A DNA stretch of 64,000 bases, from NCBI GenBank assembly GCA_046757965.1, contig JBHHZI010000002.1, forward strand, positions 3,320 to 67,319, written 5' to 3'. Below are positions 16,051 to 25,644 of this stretch, piece after piece (the stretch's first letter is position 1; every line of letters begins with the position of its first letter). The DNA comes from JBHHZI01 sp046757965. Lineage in GTDB: Bacteria; Acidobacteriota; Polarisedimenticolia; SMYD01. A program made the position numbers and the translations under genes. The notes beneath the pieces are model-generated. The model was not told the DNA's origin, made no database searches, and saw only the letters and a list, made by a program, of their open reading frames with translations.

Positions 16051-17487
16051 ATGACGTCCCAGGGCACGCCCAGCGCGCAGTATGCCATCACCATGCGTCT
16101 CGAGTATCCCCACGAGCCGGGATGGATCGCCAGGATCGCGGCGCTCATCGCCGGCGAGGGCGGCTCCATCGCCGCCATCGACCTGGTACACATCCAGCGC
16201 AAGAAGAGCCTGCGGGACTACACCATCGAGTGCATCTCACCGGAGCAGGCGAACCGCATCCTGGTGGCCATCCGGGGGCTCGAGTCGGTGGAGGTGAAGT
16301 CCGTCTCGGACAACACCTTTCTCATGCACCTGGGCGGCAAGCTCGAGATCGCGTCGAAGGTGTCCCTGAAGACCCGTGCCGACCTCTCCATGGCCTACAC
16401 GCCGGGTGTTGCTCGGGTCTGTTCGGCCATCGAGGCAGACCCGAGGGTGTCGTTCAACCTGACCATCCGCAAGAACTGCGTCGCGGTGATCTCGGACGGC
16501 AGTGCGGTGCTGGGGCTGGGCAACATCGGGCCCGAGGCCGCCATGCCCGTCATGGAGGGCAAGGCGATCCTCTTCAAGGAGTTCGGCGGCGTCGATGCCT
16601 TTCCCCTCTGTGTGGCGTCGCAGGATCCCGAGGAGATCATCCGGTTCTGCGAGATGGTGGCGCCGAGCTTCGGGGCGATCAACCTGGAGGACATCGCCGC
16701 GCCGCGCTGCGTCCAGATCGAGCAGGCGCTGAAGACGAAGCTCTCCATCCCGGCGTTTCACGACGACCAGCACGGCACGGCGGTCGTGGTGCTCGCCGGG
16801 GCGATCAATGCCTTCCGGTTCACCGGCAAGAAGCCGGAGGACGTCAAGCTGGTGGTGTCGGGGGCGGGAGCGGCCGGGATCGCCTGCACGAAGATGCTCG
16901 CGCAGCTCGGCGTGGCGGAGATCATCGTCTGCGACCGCCACGGTGCCATCCATGCCGGCCGGGACGTCGGCGACAACCCGCTGAAGCAGTGGCTGGCCGC
17001 GGAGACCAACCCGAACCGGCTCACCGGGTCCCTGTCGGACGTCATCAGTGGGGCGGATATGTTCCTGGGCCTGTCGGCGCCGGGCCTGCTGGGACGCGAG
17101 GATGTGGCGAAGATGGCGCCTGATGCCATCGTCTTCGCCATGGCCAACCCGACGCCCGAGATCATGCCGGAAGAGGTCGAGGGGCTGTGTGCCGTGATGG
17201 CCACCGGCCGCAGTGACTATCCGAACCAGATCAACAACGTGCTCGCCTTTCCCGGCATCTTCCGCGGCGCGCTCGATGCCCGGGCCAGCGACATCAACGA
17301 GACCATGAACCATGCCGCTGCCGAGGCGATCGCCGGTGTCATCTCCGAGGAGGAGCTGTGCGCCGAATACATCATCCCCGGCGTCTTCAACCGGAACGTG
17401 GCCAAGCGGGTGGCCCGCGCCGTCTTCCACGCCGCCCACACCAGCCACGTGGGGCACCGCACGCCGAAGGTGACCAGCCTGGGGTGA
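16051..17487 (+). CDS. Malic enzyme with N-terminal ACT domain
   Basis: 478 aa. ACCGGAGGCTGAAC before the ATG supplies a good ribosome site. Residues about 12-88 form an ACT-like fold (MRLEYPHEPGWIARIAALIA). The malic domain follows, with YTPGVARVC (catalytic Tyr), MPVMEGKAILFKEFGGVDAF (catalytic Lys) and FHDDQHGTA (metal ligands). The NAD(P) domain contains VVSGAGAAGIAC. The reaction is oxidative decarboxylation of malate to pyruvate and CO2. ACT fusion implies allosteric control by a small ligand, usually an amino acid, which cannot be identified here. With aceB/aceA and an aconitase-like gene in the same window it fits growth on C2 substrates. Cofactor preference is not assigned. Confidence 0.92.
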   Translation: MTSQGTPSAQYAITMRLEYPHEPGWIARIAALIAGEGGSIAAIDLVHIQRKKSLRDYTIECISPEQANRILVAIRGLESVEVKSVSDNTFLMHLGGKLEIASKVSLKTRADLSMAYTPGVARVCSAIEADPRVSFNLTIRKNCVAVISDGSAVLGLGNIGPEAAMPVMEGKAILFKEFGGVDAFPLCVASQDPEEIIRFCEMVAPSFGAINLEDIAAPRCVQIEQALKTKLSIPAFHDDQHGTAVVVLAGAINAFRFTGKKPEDVKLVVSGAGAAGIACTKMLAQLGVAEIIVCDRHGAIHAGRDVGDNPLKQWLAAETNPNRLTGSLSDVISGADMFLGLSAPGLLGREDVAKMAPDAIVFAMANPTPEIMPEEVEGLCAVMATGRSDYPNQINNVLAFPGIFRGALDARASDINETMNHAAAEAIAGVISEEELCAEYIIPGVFNRNVAKRVARAVFHAAHTSHVGHRTPKVTSLG

Positions 17488-17508
17488 AACGGTCCCACGG
17501 TGCGGGGC

Positions 17509-19503
17509 TCACCTGGTGCGCACCTCGCCTGCCGTGGGGCCGGGATCCGGCTTCGGTCGACGCGAGACATTCAGCGCGATGATGGCCGCCAGCAGGAGGC
17601 CGCCGCCGAGCGCGAGGAGTGGCACGTCGACTCGACCGGCCGACCAGGTCGGCCCAGGAAAGAGGAGCAGGGCCGAGGCGAGGAAACAGCCGGCCCGTTC
17701 CATCGGACGCAGGGGCGCGATCAGGAAGCCCGCGATGCCGGCCGCGAACGGAACGATCCCCGCCACGGCCAGACCGACGGCGGCCACGACCGGCCCCGCC
17801 CCGGGCGGGCCCGCGCTGGCGTGGCCGGCCGCTTCGGGCGCGAGGAGAAGCAGCGCCGGGCGGAAGACGAACATGTACGGCAGGGTGAAGCCGACCAGGG
17901 CGAACCGGAACGCCGACAGCGAGGTGCGCACGATGTTGGTGCCGGCGATCGACCCGGCCGTGTAGGCGGCCAGCGCCACGGGCGGTGTGACCATCGACAT
18001 CATGCCGAAGTAGAAGATGAACAGGTGGGCCGCCAGGGGCACGATGCCGAGTCGACCGATCACCGGGCCGATGAGTGTGGCCATCAACAGGTAGCAGACC
18101 GCCGACGGCAGGCCCATCCCCAGGACGATGGACGAGATCATGATGGCCACCAGGGCGAAGACGATGTTCTGCTGTGCCAGGGGGAGGAGCAGGGCGGGCA
18201 ACCGTGTGCCGATGCCGGTGAGGGTCACCATGCCGAGCACGATGCCCACACAGGCGGCCGCGGCCACCAGCGGCACGGCGTCCGTCACCGTCTTGCGGAC
18301 GACGGCGAGCAGATCGGCGGCGCCGAGGCGTGTGCGGGCATGCAGCAGGCTGATCCCGTACGCCACCGCCAGCGACAGGCTGACGGCGCGAAACGCCGAG
18401 TAGCCCAGCAGCAGAAAGAGGAGCAGGCCGGCGAAGGCGGCTGCGAACACCACGCCCTCGAAGCGGCGCACGGCGCCGGCCGGGACGGCGCCCGCCTGGC
18501 GGGGGCCGGCGGCGGCGCCGAAGCGGCGCGAGGTGAAGTGCACGATGAGCAGCAGAGAGAGGTAGTAGAGAGCGGCCGGCAGGATCGCCGCCTTGATGAT
18601 CTGCAGGAAGGTCACCGGCGGGTCGATGATCTCCAGCATCATGTAGGCCCCGGCCCCCATGACCGGGGGCACGAGCGCGCCTCCGGAACTGGCGGCGGCC
18701 TCGATGCCCGCCGCCGTCTGGGCGCTGAAGCCGGCGCTGCGCATCATCGGGATCGTGAAGGTCCCGGTGGTTGCCGTGTTGGCGACGGCGCTTCCGGACA
18801 GCGATCCCATCAGGCCGCTGCTGAGCACCGCCACCTTGGCCGGGCCTCCCGGACTCCGCGCGAATACCCGCCGGGCCACGTCGATGATGTAGCTAGTGGC
18901 GCCGGTGCGCGACAGGAAGACTCCCAGCAGTACGAAGAGGAACACGTAGGTGAACATCACGCGCAGGGCGACGCTGAAGACACCCTGGCTGTGCAGAAAG
19001 GCCTGGGACACGATGCGCTCGACGGAATAGCCCCGGTGGGGGAGAAGCCACCCGGGCAACAGAGGTCCCGAGGCCGCGTAGAGGAGAAAGGCGCCGGCCA
19101 GGACGGGCAAGGCGAGTCCCAGGGTCCGCCGGGCGGCCTCCAGGACGAGCACCAGACCCACGATGCCGACCGCGATGTCTGCGCCGGTCTCCATCCCCGC
19201 CCGGTTCCCGAGGGAGGTGCTGCCGATCCAGAGGCGCGAGAACACCGGCTCGTTCTGCACGGCCACGAAACCACAGCAGCCGACCGCGAGCGTCACCAGC
19301 ACGCCGTCGAGGCGGCGTGTCCAGCGGGAGGGATCGCCGCGGCGAGCGGGAACCGTCAGGAAGCACAGGGTCAGGCCCAGCAAGGCGAAGAGGGCGAGCT
19401 GGGTCTGCGGCGTCAGGGTCGGGTGGTTCACCTCGACCAGAACCAGCCCCGCCAGGCCGATCGACAGGGCGGAGATCCCCACCCTCCGCACGGATCCGGC
19501 CAT
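17509..19503 (-). CDS. TRAP transporter fused permease (4TM + 12TM, TAXI-associated)
   Basis: 664 aa, almost entirely hydrophobic, in the size range of DctQ-DctM fusions. The central motif SGLMGSLSGSAVANTATTG and GIEAAASSGGALVPPVMGAG are hallmark discontinuous-helix loops of the DctM half. A second inverted repeat appears near GMGLPSAVCYLLMATLIGP. It uses an ion gradient to import an organic acid or amino acid handed over by the periplasmic TAXI protein. Its ATG overlaps the TGA of the binding-protein gene by one base, so the two are co-translated. Substrate unknown; characterised TAXI systems include glutamate and dicarboxylate importers. Confidence 0.93.
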   Translation of the reverse strand: MAGSVRRVGISALSIGLAGLVLVEVNHPTLTPQTQLALFALLGLTLCFLTVPARRGDPSRWTRRLDGVLVTLAVGCCGFVAVQNEPVFSRLWIGSTSLGNRAGMETGADIAVGIVGLVLVLEAARRTLGLALPVLAGAFLLYAASGPLLPGWLLPHRGYSVERIVSQAFLHSQGVFSVALRVMFTYVFLFVLLGVFLSRTGATSYIIDVARRVFARSPGGPAKVAVLSSGLMGSLSGSAVANTATTGTFTIPMMRSAGFSAQTAAGIEAAASSGGALVPPVMGAGAYMMLEIIDPPVTFLQIIKAAILPAALYYLSLLLIVHFTSRRFGAAAGPRQAGAVPAGAVRRFEGVVFAAAFAGLLLFLLLGYSAFRAVSLSLAVAYGISLLHARTRLGAADLLAVVRKTVTDAVPLVAAAACVGIVLGMVTLTGIGTRLPALLLPLAQQNIVFALVAIMISSIVLGMGLPSAVCYLLMATLIGPVIGRLGIVPLAAHLFIFYFGMMSMVTPPVALAAYTAGSIAGTNIVRTSLSAFRFALVGFTLPYMFVFRPALLLLAPEAAGHASAGPPGAGPVVAAVGLAVAGIVPFAAGIAGFLIAPLRPMERAGCFLASALLLFPGPTWSAGRVDVPLLALGGGLLLAAIIALNVSRRPKPDPGPTAGEVRTR

Positions 19504-20510
19504 CAGGAGTCCGTCGCCGCTGCCTCCGGCCAGACGCCGATCTCCCGGTAGTAACGCTCGGCGCCCGGATGGAACGGGATGCCGGTGTTGCGCGCGGCGT
19601 TCCTCGCGTTGATGGCCCGGCCCGCCGGATGCTTCTCCACCACCTGTGCCCGGTTCTCGTACAGCGCGCGCGTCAGCGCATAGATCAGGTTCTCGTCGGC
19701 GTCGGCCGACGTGATCAGGTGCATCGAGCCGACGTCCAGCCCGCTGAACGGTTCATCCTGTCCTCTGTACGTTCCCGCCGGTACGGTCGCCGGGCGGAAG
19801 AAGACGTAGCGGGCGGTGAGCTGGTCGATGGCATCGCGGTCGAAGGGGACGAAGCGCACGTCCTGCCCGGCGGTCGCCTGCGTGATGGATGCGGTGGGGA
19901 TGGCCCCGCCGAGGAACGCCGCGGCGGCCGAGCCGTCCGCGAGCATGTCCACGGCGCCGGCCTGCGTGTTGTGGAGCGGCGTGAAGTCATCGTAGGTCAG
20001 GCCGTGGGCCGCGAGGAGCGGGCCGAGAAACGCCTCGAAGCCGGCGCCCGCCGGTCCGACGACCACCCGGCGCCCGGCGAGGTCGCGGATGGTGTGCACG
20101 TCCCCGCCGGCCGGGGCGATGAACAGGGCCACGTTCGGGGCCAGCGTCATGACCGCACGCACCGGATGCTTCTTCTTCCATGGCGCGTCGCCGCGGACCG
20201 CGAAGTAGCTGATGGCGGAGTTGGCGAGGGCGAGATCCAGCTCGCCGGCAACCAGACGCCGGATGTTCTCCTGCGATCCCTTGGTCGCCTCGGCTGTCAC
20301 CGACCACCCGGCGCCGGGCGTGGCATCCAGCACCTCGCTGATGGCGCCGCCGACGACGAAGAACGCCCCTCCCGGTGGGGCCGTGCCCACGCTGAGGAAC
20401 CGTCGTCCGGCATCCTCTCCGCCCTGCTGCGAGGCCGGGCCGCAGGCCGGCAGCATCAACACCGCCAGTGCGATGCCGGCCAGCCAGAAGTGACGGGTGG
20501 TGCGAGACAT
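19503..20510 (-). CDS. TAXI-family TRAP solute-binding lipoprotein
   Basis: 335 aa. The signal peptide ends in LMLPAC, an LPAC lipobox, so the protein is probably tethered to the inner membrane. Family motifs: SVGTAPPGGAFFVVGGAISE at the N-terminus, ELDLALANSAISYFAVRG, and AGRRVVVGPAGAGFEAFLGP, followed by the second lobe DDFTPLHNTQAGAVDMLADG. It delivers ligand to the fused permease encoded immediately downstream. It is the first gene of this minus-strand pair; the upstream region is shared with the large plus-strand cluster. Confidence 0.92.
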   Translation of the reverse strand: MSRTTRHFWLAGIALAVLMLPACGPASQQGGEDAGRRFLSVGTAPPGGAFFVVGGAISEVLDATPGAGWSVTAEATKGSQENIRRLVAGELDLALANSAISYFAVRGDAPWKKKHPVRAVMTLAPNVALFIAPAGGDVHTIRDLAGRRVVVGPAGAGFEAFLGPLLAAHGLTYDDFTPLHNTQAGAVDMLADGSAAAAFLGGAIPTASITQATAGQDVRFVPFDRDAIDQLTARYVFFRPATVPAGTYRGQDEPFSGLDVGSMHLITSADADENLIYALTRALYENRAQVVEKHPAGRAINARNAARNTGIPFHPGAERYYREIGVWPEAAATDS

Positions 20511-20843
20511 GTTCTCTCCGGACGATCGTGCGGGACGGATAAGAGGCCATCAGGCTAGAGGCCGGGGTGGGTGCTGTCAACGGCACCTCCTTGGACCGGT
20601 TACGGCGTTTTACCCGGTTTACAAGACTTTACAGGCACGAGGGACGCGCTGGCCGGACGCTGTTGTAACGTTCGCCGGCACCGACCCGGTCCGACCTGGG
20701 CTGTAGTAAAGTGTTGCGCTGAAATGGCGTTAGTCCGTCGTTGCGCGCCCGTGGGTCGGGTGGGCGTCTGACGTGCCGGTCACGCGCGCCCGCGCAGGCG
20801 CGACCGGCGGGGTCCGGAGATCCGAGACGGAGAGGTGAGAGGA
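20511..20843. other. 333-bp divergent intergenic region between the TRAP pair and the 14-gene cluster
   Basis: No gene is seen. It must hold promoters for both directions. The notable element is the phased TTTAC repeats (20609-20632). Near the plus-strand gene, GTAGTAAAGT (about 20703-20712) is a weak -10-like patch. GGAGAGG at 20829-20835 is the ribosome site that selects ATG 20844. Confidence 0.5.
20609..20632 (+). repeat. Three TTTAC repeats spaced 9 and 10 bases
   Basis: TTTAC occurs at 20609, 20618 and 20628, about one DNA turn apart. Such phasing is what tandem binding by a direct-repeat regulator, or a bent-DNA element, would give. Related TTTAC words occur at 49208-49212 and 49225-49229 in the aceB/regulator intergenic region. 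Confidence 0.4.
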
Positions 20844-23057
20844 ATGAAGAGAGTGTCTTGCGTGGCAACGGCAGTCCGCTGCGTTGTCGTGGCCGGTCTT
20901 CTTCTGGTGTCCGGGGCCATCACGCCCGCGTCCGACTGGCCGAACTGGAGAGGGCCGCACCTGGATGGCGTTTCTGACGAGACCGGTCTGATCTCGTCCT
21001 GGTCACCCGAGGGCGAGCATGTGCTGTGGCACGCTGATTTCGTCGGGCGTTCCACACCTGTGGTCGTCGATGGACGGGCCTGCGTCATCGGGCGCACGGG
21101 CGAGGGCATCACTCGACAGGAGATCGTCGCCTGCTACGACGCCGCGGACGGCACGCTGCTCTGGGAGTACCGGTTCGACGTCTATCACACGACGGTGCCC
21201 TTCAATCGGGTCGGCTGGGCCTCGCTGGTGGCCGACCCCGACACGGGCAATGTCTACGCCCACGGGGTGGCCGGCCAGCTCATCGCATTCGCGCCGGACG
21301 GCGCGGTGGTCTGGTCGCACTTTCTGGCCGAGGAATTCGGACATCTCTCCGGCTACGGCGGCCGGACCCAGACGCCGATCATCGTCCATGACCAGGTGCT
21401 GATCAGCTTCATCAGTGCGGGCTGGGGCGACCAGGCGGCCCCACGCCACCGGTACTTCAGCTTCGACAAGCGCACCGGCGATCTGGTCTGGTCCGCCACG
21501 CCGGGGACCATGCCCTTCGACTTCAATACCCAGTCGATGCCGGTCCTGGCGACCATCAAGGGACGGGAGATGATCGTCACCGGCAACGGCGATGGCAGGA
21601 TCTACGCCCTGGATGCCGTCACCGGCGACAAGATCTGGGAGTTTGCCCTCGGCAAGCGCGGGCTCAACAGCACGGTGCTGGTGCACGGCGACCGGGTCTA
21701 TGCCGGGCACAGCGAGGAGAACATCGACGATTCCGTCATGGGCCGGCTGGTCTGCATCGATGCGACCGGCCACGGTGACGTGACGCGCAGCCACGAGGTC
21801 TGGCGCATCGACGAGCTGATGGAAGGATTTCCGTCTCCGATCTACAAGAACGGGCGCCTCTACGTCGTGGACAACTCGGCCAACCTGCACAGCATCGACG
21901 CGGCCACCGGGAAGGAGTTCTGGACCACCAGTCTGGGCACGGTGGGCAAGGGGTCGCCGGTGTGGGCCGATGGCAAGATCTACGTGACAGAGGTGAACGG
22001 CCGCTTCCACATCCTGCGGCCCGGACCCGATGGCGTCGAGAAACTCGATGACGATTTCATCGGCGTGCCCGGCGGCAGGCACGCCGAGATCTACGGATCC
22101 CCCGCCATCGCCCATGGCCGCATCTACTTCGCCACCGAGAACGGTGTGTACTGTCTGGGCACCCAGAATCATCCCGTTGAGAACTCTCCCCGGCGCACCG
22201 CGCGCGTGGCCCGGTTTGCCGGAACCGGTGACCCGGCGGTGGTCCAGGTGGTGCCGGCCGAGATCCTGATCCATCCGGGGGAGACCATCGACCTGGGGGT
22301 TCGCGTGCTGGACAGGGCGGGCCATCCGCTGCCGGCCGGCAAGGTGAACTGGAGTCTCGACGGTGTCAAGGGGCGCGTCGGTGCCGACGGCCGGTTCACG
22401 GCCGATGCCGGCGTGAAGACCCAGACGGGAGCCGTCGCCGCCCGGGTGGGAGAGATCTCCGGCAAGAGCCGGGTCCGTGTGATCAGTCCCTTGCCCTGGC
22501 AGATCGATTTCGACACCCTGGATGTGGGAGTCACACCGGCCACCTGGATCGGCGCGAAGGGCAAGTTCGTGGTCTTCGACCTCGACGGGAACAAGGTGCT
22601 GCGCAAGGCGCCGCGGGCTCGCGGGCTCAACCGCAGCGCTCTGTACATGGGGCCGACCGAGCTGACCGGCTACACGATCGCCGCCGATGTGAGGGGCAGC
22701 CGGCAAGGCCGGCGGTTTGCCGATGTCGGGGTCATCAACGCCGGCTACACACTGGATCTGCAGGGGGCCCACCAGAAGATCCAGGTCCGCTCGTGGGCGT
22801 CGGTCCTGCGCATGGCGAAGGAGGTGAAGTTCTCCTGGCAACCGGACACGTGGTACCGGATGAAGCTGCGTGTCGACAGGCACGACGGCAAGGCGCTGGT
22901 GCGGGGCAAGGTCTGGCCCCGGGACGCGGCCGAGCCGGCCGAATGGACGATCTCTGTGGATGACCCGGTACCGGTGGAGAGTGGCAGTCCGGGCCTTGTG
23001 GCCTACACGCCGGTGGATGCGTACTACGACAACATTTCCGTGACGGTGAACCCTTGA
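20844..23057 (+). CDS. Secreted PQQ-like beta-propeller with Ig-like and lectin-like C-terminal domains
   Basis: 737 aa from ATG 20844 (GGAGAGG eight bases upstream; GTG 20835 is also possible). The signal peptide ends near SGAITPAS. DWPNWRGPHLDGVSDETGL begins an eight-bladed propeller with units such as AADGTLLWEYRFD and AVTGDKIWEFALG up to about residue 440. Residues about 470-550 look Ig-like (LIHPGETIDLGVRVLDRAG). The last 180 residues form a concanavalin-like sandwich, FDTLDVGVTPATWIGAKGKF to the C-terminus. It lacks the disulfide Cys pair and Asp/Asn-Ca site of true quinoprotein dehydrogenases as far as I can see, so PQQ binding is doubtful. It is first gene of the cluster. The TGA overlaps the TTG start of the next gene. 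Confidence 0.83.
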   Translation: MKRVSCVATAVRCVVVAGLLLVSGAITPASDWPNWRGPHLDGVSDETGLISSWSPEGEHVLWHADFVGRSTPVVVDGRACVIGRTGEGITRQEIVACYDAADGTLLWEYRFDVYHTTVPFNRVGWASLVADPDTGNVYAHGVAGQLIAFAPDGAVVWSHFLAEEFGHLSGYGGRTQTPIIVHDQVLISFISAGWGDQAAPRHRYFSFDKRTGDLVWSATPGTMPFDFNTQSMPVLATIKGREMIVTGNGDGRIYALDAVTGDKIWEFALGKRGLNSTVLVHGDRVYAGHSEENIDDSVMGRLVCIDATGHGDVTRSHEVWRIDELMEGFPSPIYKNGRLYVVDNSANLHSIDAATGKEFWTTSLGTVGKGSPVWADGKIYVTEVNGRFHILRPGPDGVEKLDDDFIGVPGGRHAEIYGSPAIAHGRIYFATENGVYCLGTQNHPVENSPRRTARVARFAGTGDPAVVQVVPAEILIHPGETIDLGVRVLDRAGHPLPAGKVNWSLDGVKGRVGADGRFTADAGVKTQTGAVAARVGEISGKSRVRVISPLPWQIDFDTLDVGVTPATWIGAKGKFVVFDLDGNKVLRKAPRARGLNRSALYMGPTELTGYTIAADVRGSRQGRRFADVGVINAGYTLDLQGAHQKIQVRSWASVLRMAKEVKFSWQPDTWYRMKLRVDRHDGKALVRGKVWPRDAAEPAEWTISVDDPVPVESGSPGLVAYTPVDAYYDNISVTVNP

Positions 23058-24529
23058 AGACAACGCAGATCGCACTGGCGGCGGTGACCATCGTGATGGC
23101 GGGCGGCATCCTGGCGCCCGCGGGGCAGGCCGGAGAGACGGCCGTGATGTTCGGCAACACGCCACAGCGCAACATGGTCTCAGCGGAGACCGGTCTCCCC
23201 GATCACTGGAACGTCGAATCCGGCGCCAACATCCTGTGGTCGGCGGAACTCGGCTCCCAGACCTACGCCGGGCCGGTGGTCTCCGACGGCCGGGTCTATG
23301 TCGGGACCAACAACCAGCGGCTGTACAATCCGAAGCTGAAGGGCGATCGGGGCAACATCATCGCCTTCGATGCGGCCACCGGGAAACTCATCTGGCAGGC
23401 GGCCCATGCCAAGCTCGGGGCCGGGCGCGTCAATGACTGGCCCCTGCAGGGCATCTGTTCCACGCCGGCGGTCGATGGCAACCGCATCTACTATGTCTCC
23501 AATCGCGCCGAGGTGGTCTGCGCCGACACCGAGGGGTTTCGCGATGGTGAGAACGACGGACCGTTCACGTCCGAGACGGCGAAGGACGACATCGATGAGG
23601 ATGTTGTCTGGAAGCTGGACATGATCGGTGAGCTGGATGTCTTCCCCCACAACCTGGCCGCCGGCAGCCCGCTGATCGTCGGGGACATGCTCTACACCAT
23701 CACCGGCCAGGGGGTCGACGAGGGGCACGTGAACATCCCGTTCCCCACAGCGCCCAGTTTTCTGGCCATCAACCGGAACACCGGCAAGGTCGTGTGGGAA
23801 AGCTCCGCCCCCGGCGACGAGGTGCTGCACGGCAGCTGGTCGAACCCGTCGTATGCGGTGGTCAACGGCAAGCCCCAGGTGCTGTTTCCCGGTGGCAACG
23901 GCTGGCTGTACGCGTTCGAGCCTTCGACCGGCAAGCTCATCTGGAAGTTCGATCTCAACCCGAAGGACTCGGTCTGGGAACTGGGCGGCTCGGGCACGCG
24001 CAACAACGTCATCTCCACCGCGGTCGTCGTGGACGGTGTGGCCTACATCGGTGTCGGTCAGGATCCGGAACATGGCGAGGCTCCGGGCAACTTCTGGGCC
24101 ATCGATGCCACCCAGGAGGGCGATGTCACCGGGAAGGGGATGGTCTGGCACCGGGGCGGCGAGGACTTCCACCGGACCCTGTCGACCGCCTCGGTATCCG
24201 ATGGCCTTCTCTACATCGCCGATCTGAGTGGGTTCGTCTACTGCCTGGATGCGAAGACGGGTGAGCTCTACTGGAAGTACGACGCGTTCGCCGCCATCTG
24301 GGGCTCGACGTTCGTCGCTGACGGCAAGGTCTACATCGGGGACGAGGATGGCGACATCGCGGTCTTGAAGGCGGGCAAGAAACTCGAGCTGATCAACGAG
24401 ATGAACATGGGCACGGCGGTCTACACGACGCCGGTGGCTCACGACGGTGTCCTCTACGTGGCGAGCCGCAACCGGCTGTTCGCCATTGCCGCCGGCCACG
24501 ATGCAGAGAAGGGTGCCGGCGGCTCGTGA
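23054..24529 (+). CDS. Second PQQ-like beta-propeller (secreted)
   Basis: 491 aa from a TTG start inside a TTGA overlap with the upstream stop. Signal peptide ends near APAGQA. Propeller units include AFDAATGKLIWQAAHAKLGA, AINRNTGKVVWESSAPGDE, AFEPSTGKLIWKFDL and CLDAKTGELYWKYDAFA, each ending in the tryptophan-docking pattern G-K-L-x-W. It resembles outer-membrane-assembly or quinoprotein-like propellers but has no haem motif and no clear PQQ ligand set. Coupled to a first propeller and to the reductive module that follows, it might be a periplasmic scaffold or sensor; enzymatic function is not established. Confidence 0.83.
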   Translation: MKTTQIALAAVTIVMAGGILAPAGQAGETAVMFGNTPQRNMVSAETGLPDHWNVESGANILWSAELGSQTYAGPVVSDGRVYVGTNNQRLYNPKLKGDRGNIIAFDAATGKLIWQAAHAKLGAGRVNDWPLQGICSTPAVDGNRIYYVSNRAEVVCADTEGFRDGENDGPFTSETAKDDIDEDVVWKLDMIGELDVFPHNLAAGSPLIVGDMLYTITGQGVDEGHVNIPFPTAPSFLAINRNTGKVVWESSAPGDEVLHGSWSNPSYAVVNGKPQVLFPGGNGWLYAFEPSTGKLIWKFDLNPKDSVWELGGSGTRNNVISTAVVVDGVAYIGVGQDPEHGEAPGNFWAIDATQEGDVTGKGMVWHRGGEDFHRTLSTASVSDGLLYIADLSGFVYCLDAKTGELYWKYDAFAAIWGSTFVADGKVYIGDEDGDIAVLKAGKKLELINEMNMGTAVYTTPVAHDGVLYVASRNRLFAIAAGHDAEKGAGGS

Positions 24530-25644
24530 CCATGACGCCAGACGGCGGCACACGGAACGCAGGCCGCGATTCCGGCATGGCGGCCCGGGTCGCGGAGGCG
24601 CGGGCGCGCGTCGACGCTCATGTGCGGGACATCGTGCAGTGGCATTTCGATCCGGCGACCGGCTGTCCGTTCTGGCTCGAGCGCGCGAAGAGTCTGGACT
24701 TCGATCCCCGCGAGCAGGTGAAGGGCTACGCGGACCTCGCACTGTTCGGTCATTTTCAGGACGAATGGCTGCGCGGTGGTCCGGTGCGGCGCTGGGTCCC
24801 GCAGGGGCTGGCCGACCGTCCGGTTTACGTGTTCGAGACCGGCGGCTCCACCGGCGTGCCGAAATCACGCATCAACATCGAGGACTTCAACAGGGACTAC
24901 GAGATCTTCGGCGATGCCCTCTCCGACGACGGTTTCCCGCCGGGCAGCGACTGGCTGATGCTCGGGCCCACCGGCCCCCGCCGCCTGCGGCTGGCGGTGG
25001 AGCACCTGGCCCACCACCGGGGAGGGATCTGCTTCTTCGTCGATCTCGATCCCCGCTGGGTGAGCAAGCTGGTCCGCGCCCGCCGGTTCGCGGAGATGGA
25101 GGCGTACAGGAACCACGTCATCGATCAGGCTCTCACGGTGCTCAGGGCGCACGATTCCATCCGGTGTCTGTTCACCACGCCGAAGCTGCTGTCGGCCCTG
25201 TGCGAGAAGATCTCCATCGAGAAGGCGGGTATCACGGGTGTGTTCTGCGGCGGCACCGAGATGACCGCCCAGTTCAACCGGCTGGTGCGGGAGGAGCTGG
25301 CGCCGGGCGTCGATTTCGTGCCGACCTACGGCAACACCCTCATGGGCCTGGCGATGCCGGGGCCGTTCGACCCCGCCGATGACTACGCCATCACCTACTA
25401 CCCGCCCGTGCCACGAGCGGTGTTCGAGCTGGTCGATCCCGACAACCCGGCCGTGTCGGTCGACTACGGGGAGACGGGCCGCGTGATGCTGACGACCTTG
25501 ACCCGCGAGTTCTTCATGCCGCGCTTTCTCGAGCGGGATGAGGGGGTCCGTGCCCGCCCGTGCGAGAGATTCCCGTGGGACGGGGTCACCAATCTCGGCC
25601 TCCTGTCGTCCCTGCAGGCGTCGGTGGCGGTCGGGGTGTACTGA
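24526..25644 (+). CDS. EhpF/PaaK-like adenylate-forming enzyme (stand-alone, short)
   Basis: 372 aa from GTG 24526 (GTGA overlap; ATG 24532 is possible). The ANL P-loop is VFETGGSTGVPKSR (residues 102-115). Further family elements are FCGGTEMTAQ, VPTYGNTLMG and the hinge-like aspartate region VDYGETGRVMLTTLTREFFM. It lacks a normal C-terminal lid domain. This length and truncation resemble EhpF of D-alanylgriseoluteic acid biosynthesis, which activates a carboxylate for reduction by a partner aldehyde-dehydrogenase-like enzyme. The next gene is such an enzyme. Activation of an aromatic or acyl carboxylate as AMP-ester is inferred; substrate unknown. Confidence 0.78.
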   Translation: MTMTPDGGTRNAGRDSGMAARVAEARARVDAHVRDIVQWHFDPATGCPFWLERAKSLDFDPREQVKGYADLALFGHFQDEWLRGGPVRRWVPQGLADRPVYVFETGGSTGVPKSRINIEDFNRDYEIFGDALSDDGFPPGSDWLMLGPTGPRRLRLAVEHLAHHRGGICFFVDLDPRWVSKLVRARRFAEMEAYRNHVIDQALTVLRAHDSIRCLFTTPKLLSALCEKISIEKAGITGVFCGGTEMTAQFNRLVREELAPGVDFVPTYGNTLMGLAMPGPFDPADDYAITYYPPVPRAVFELVDPDNPAVSVDYGETGRVMLTTLTREFFMPRFLERDEGVRARPCERFPWDGVTNLGLLSSLQASVAVGVY

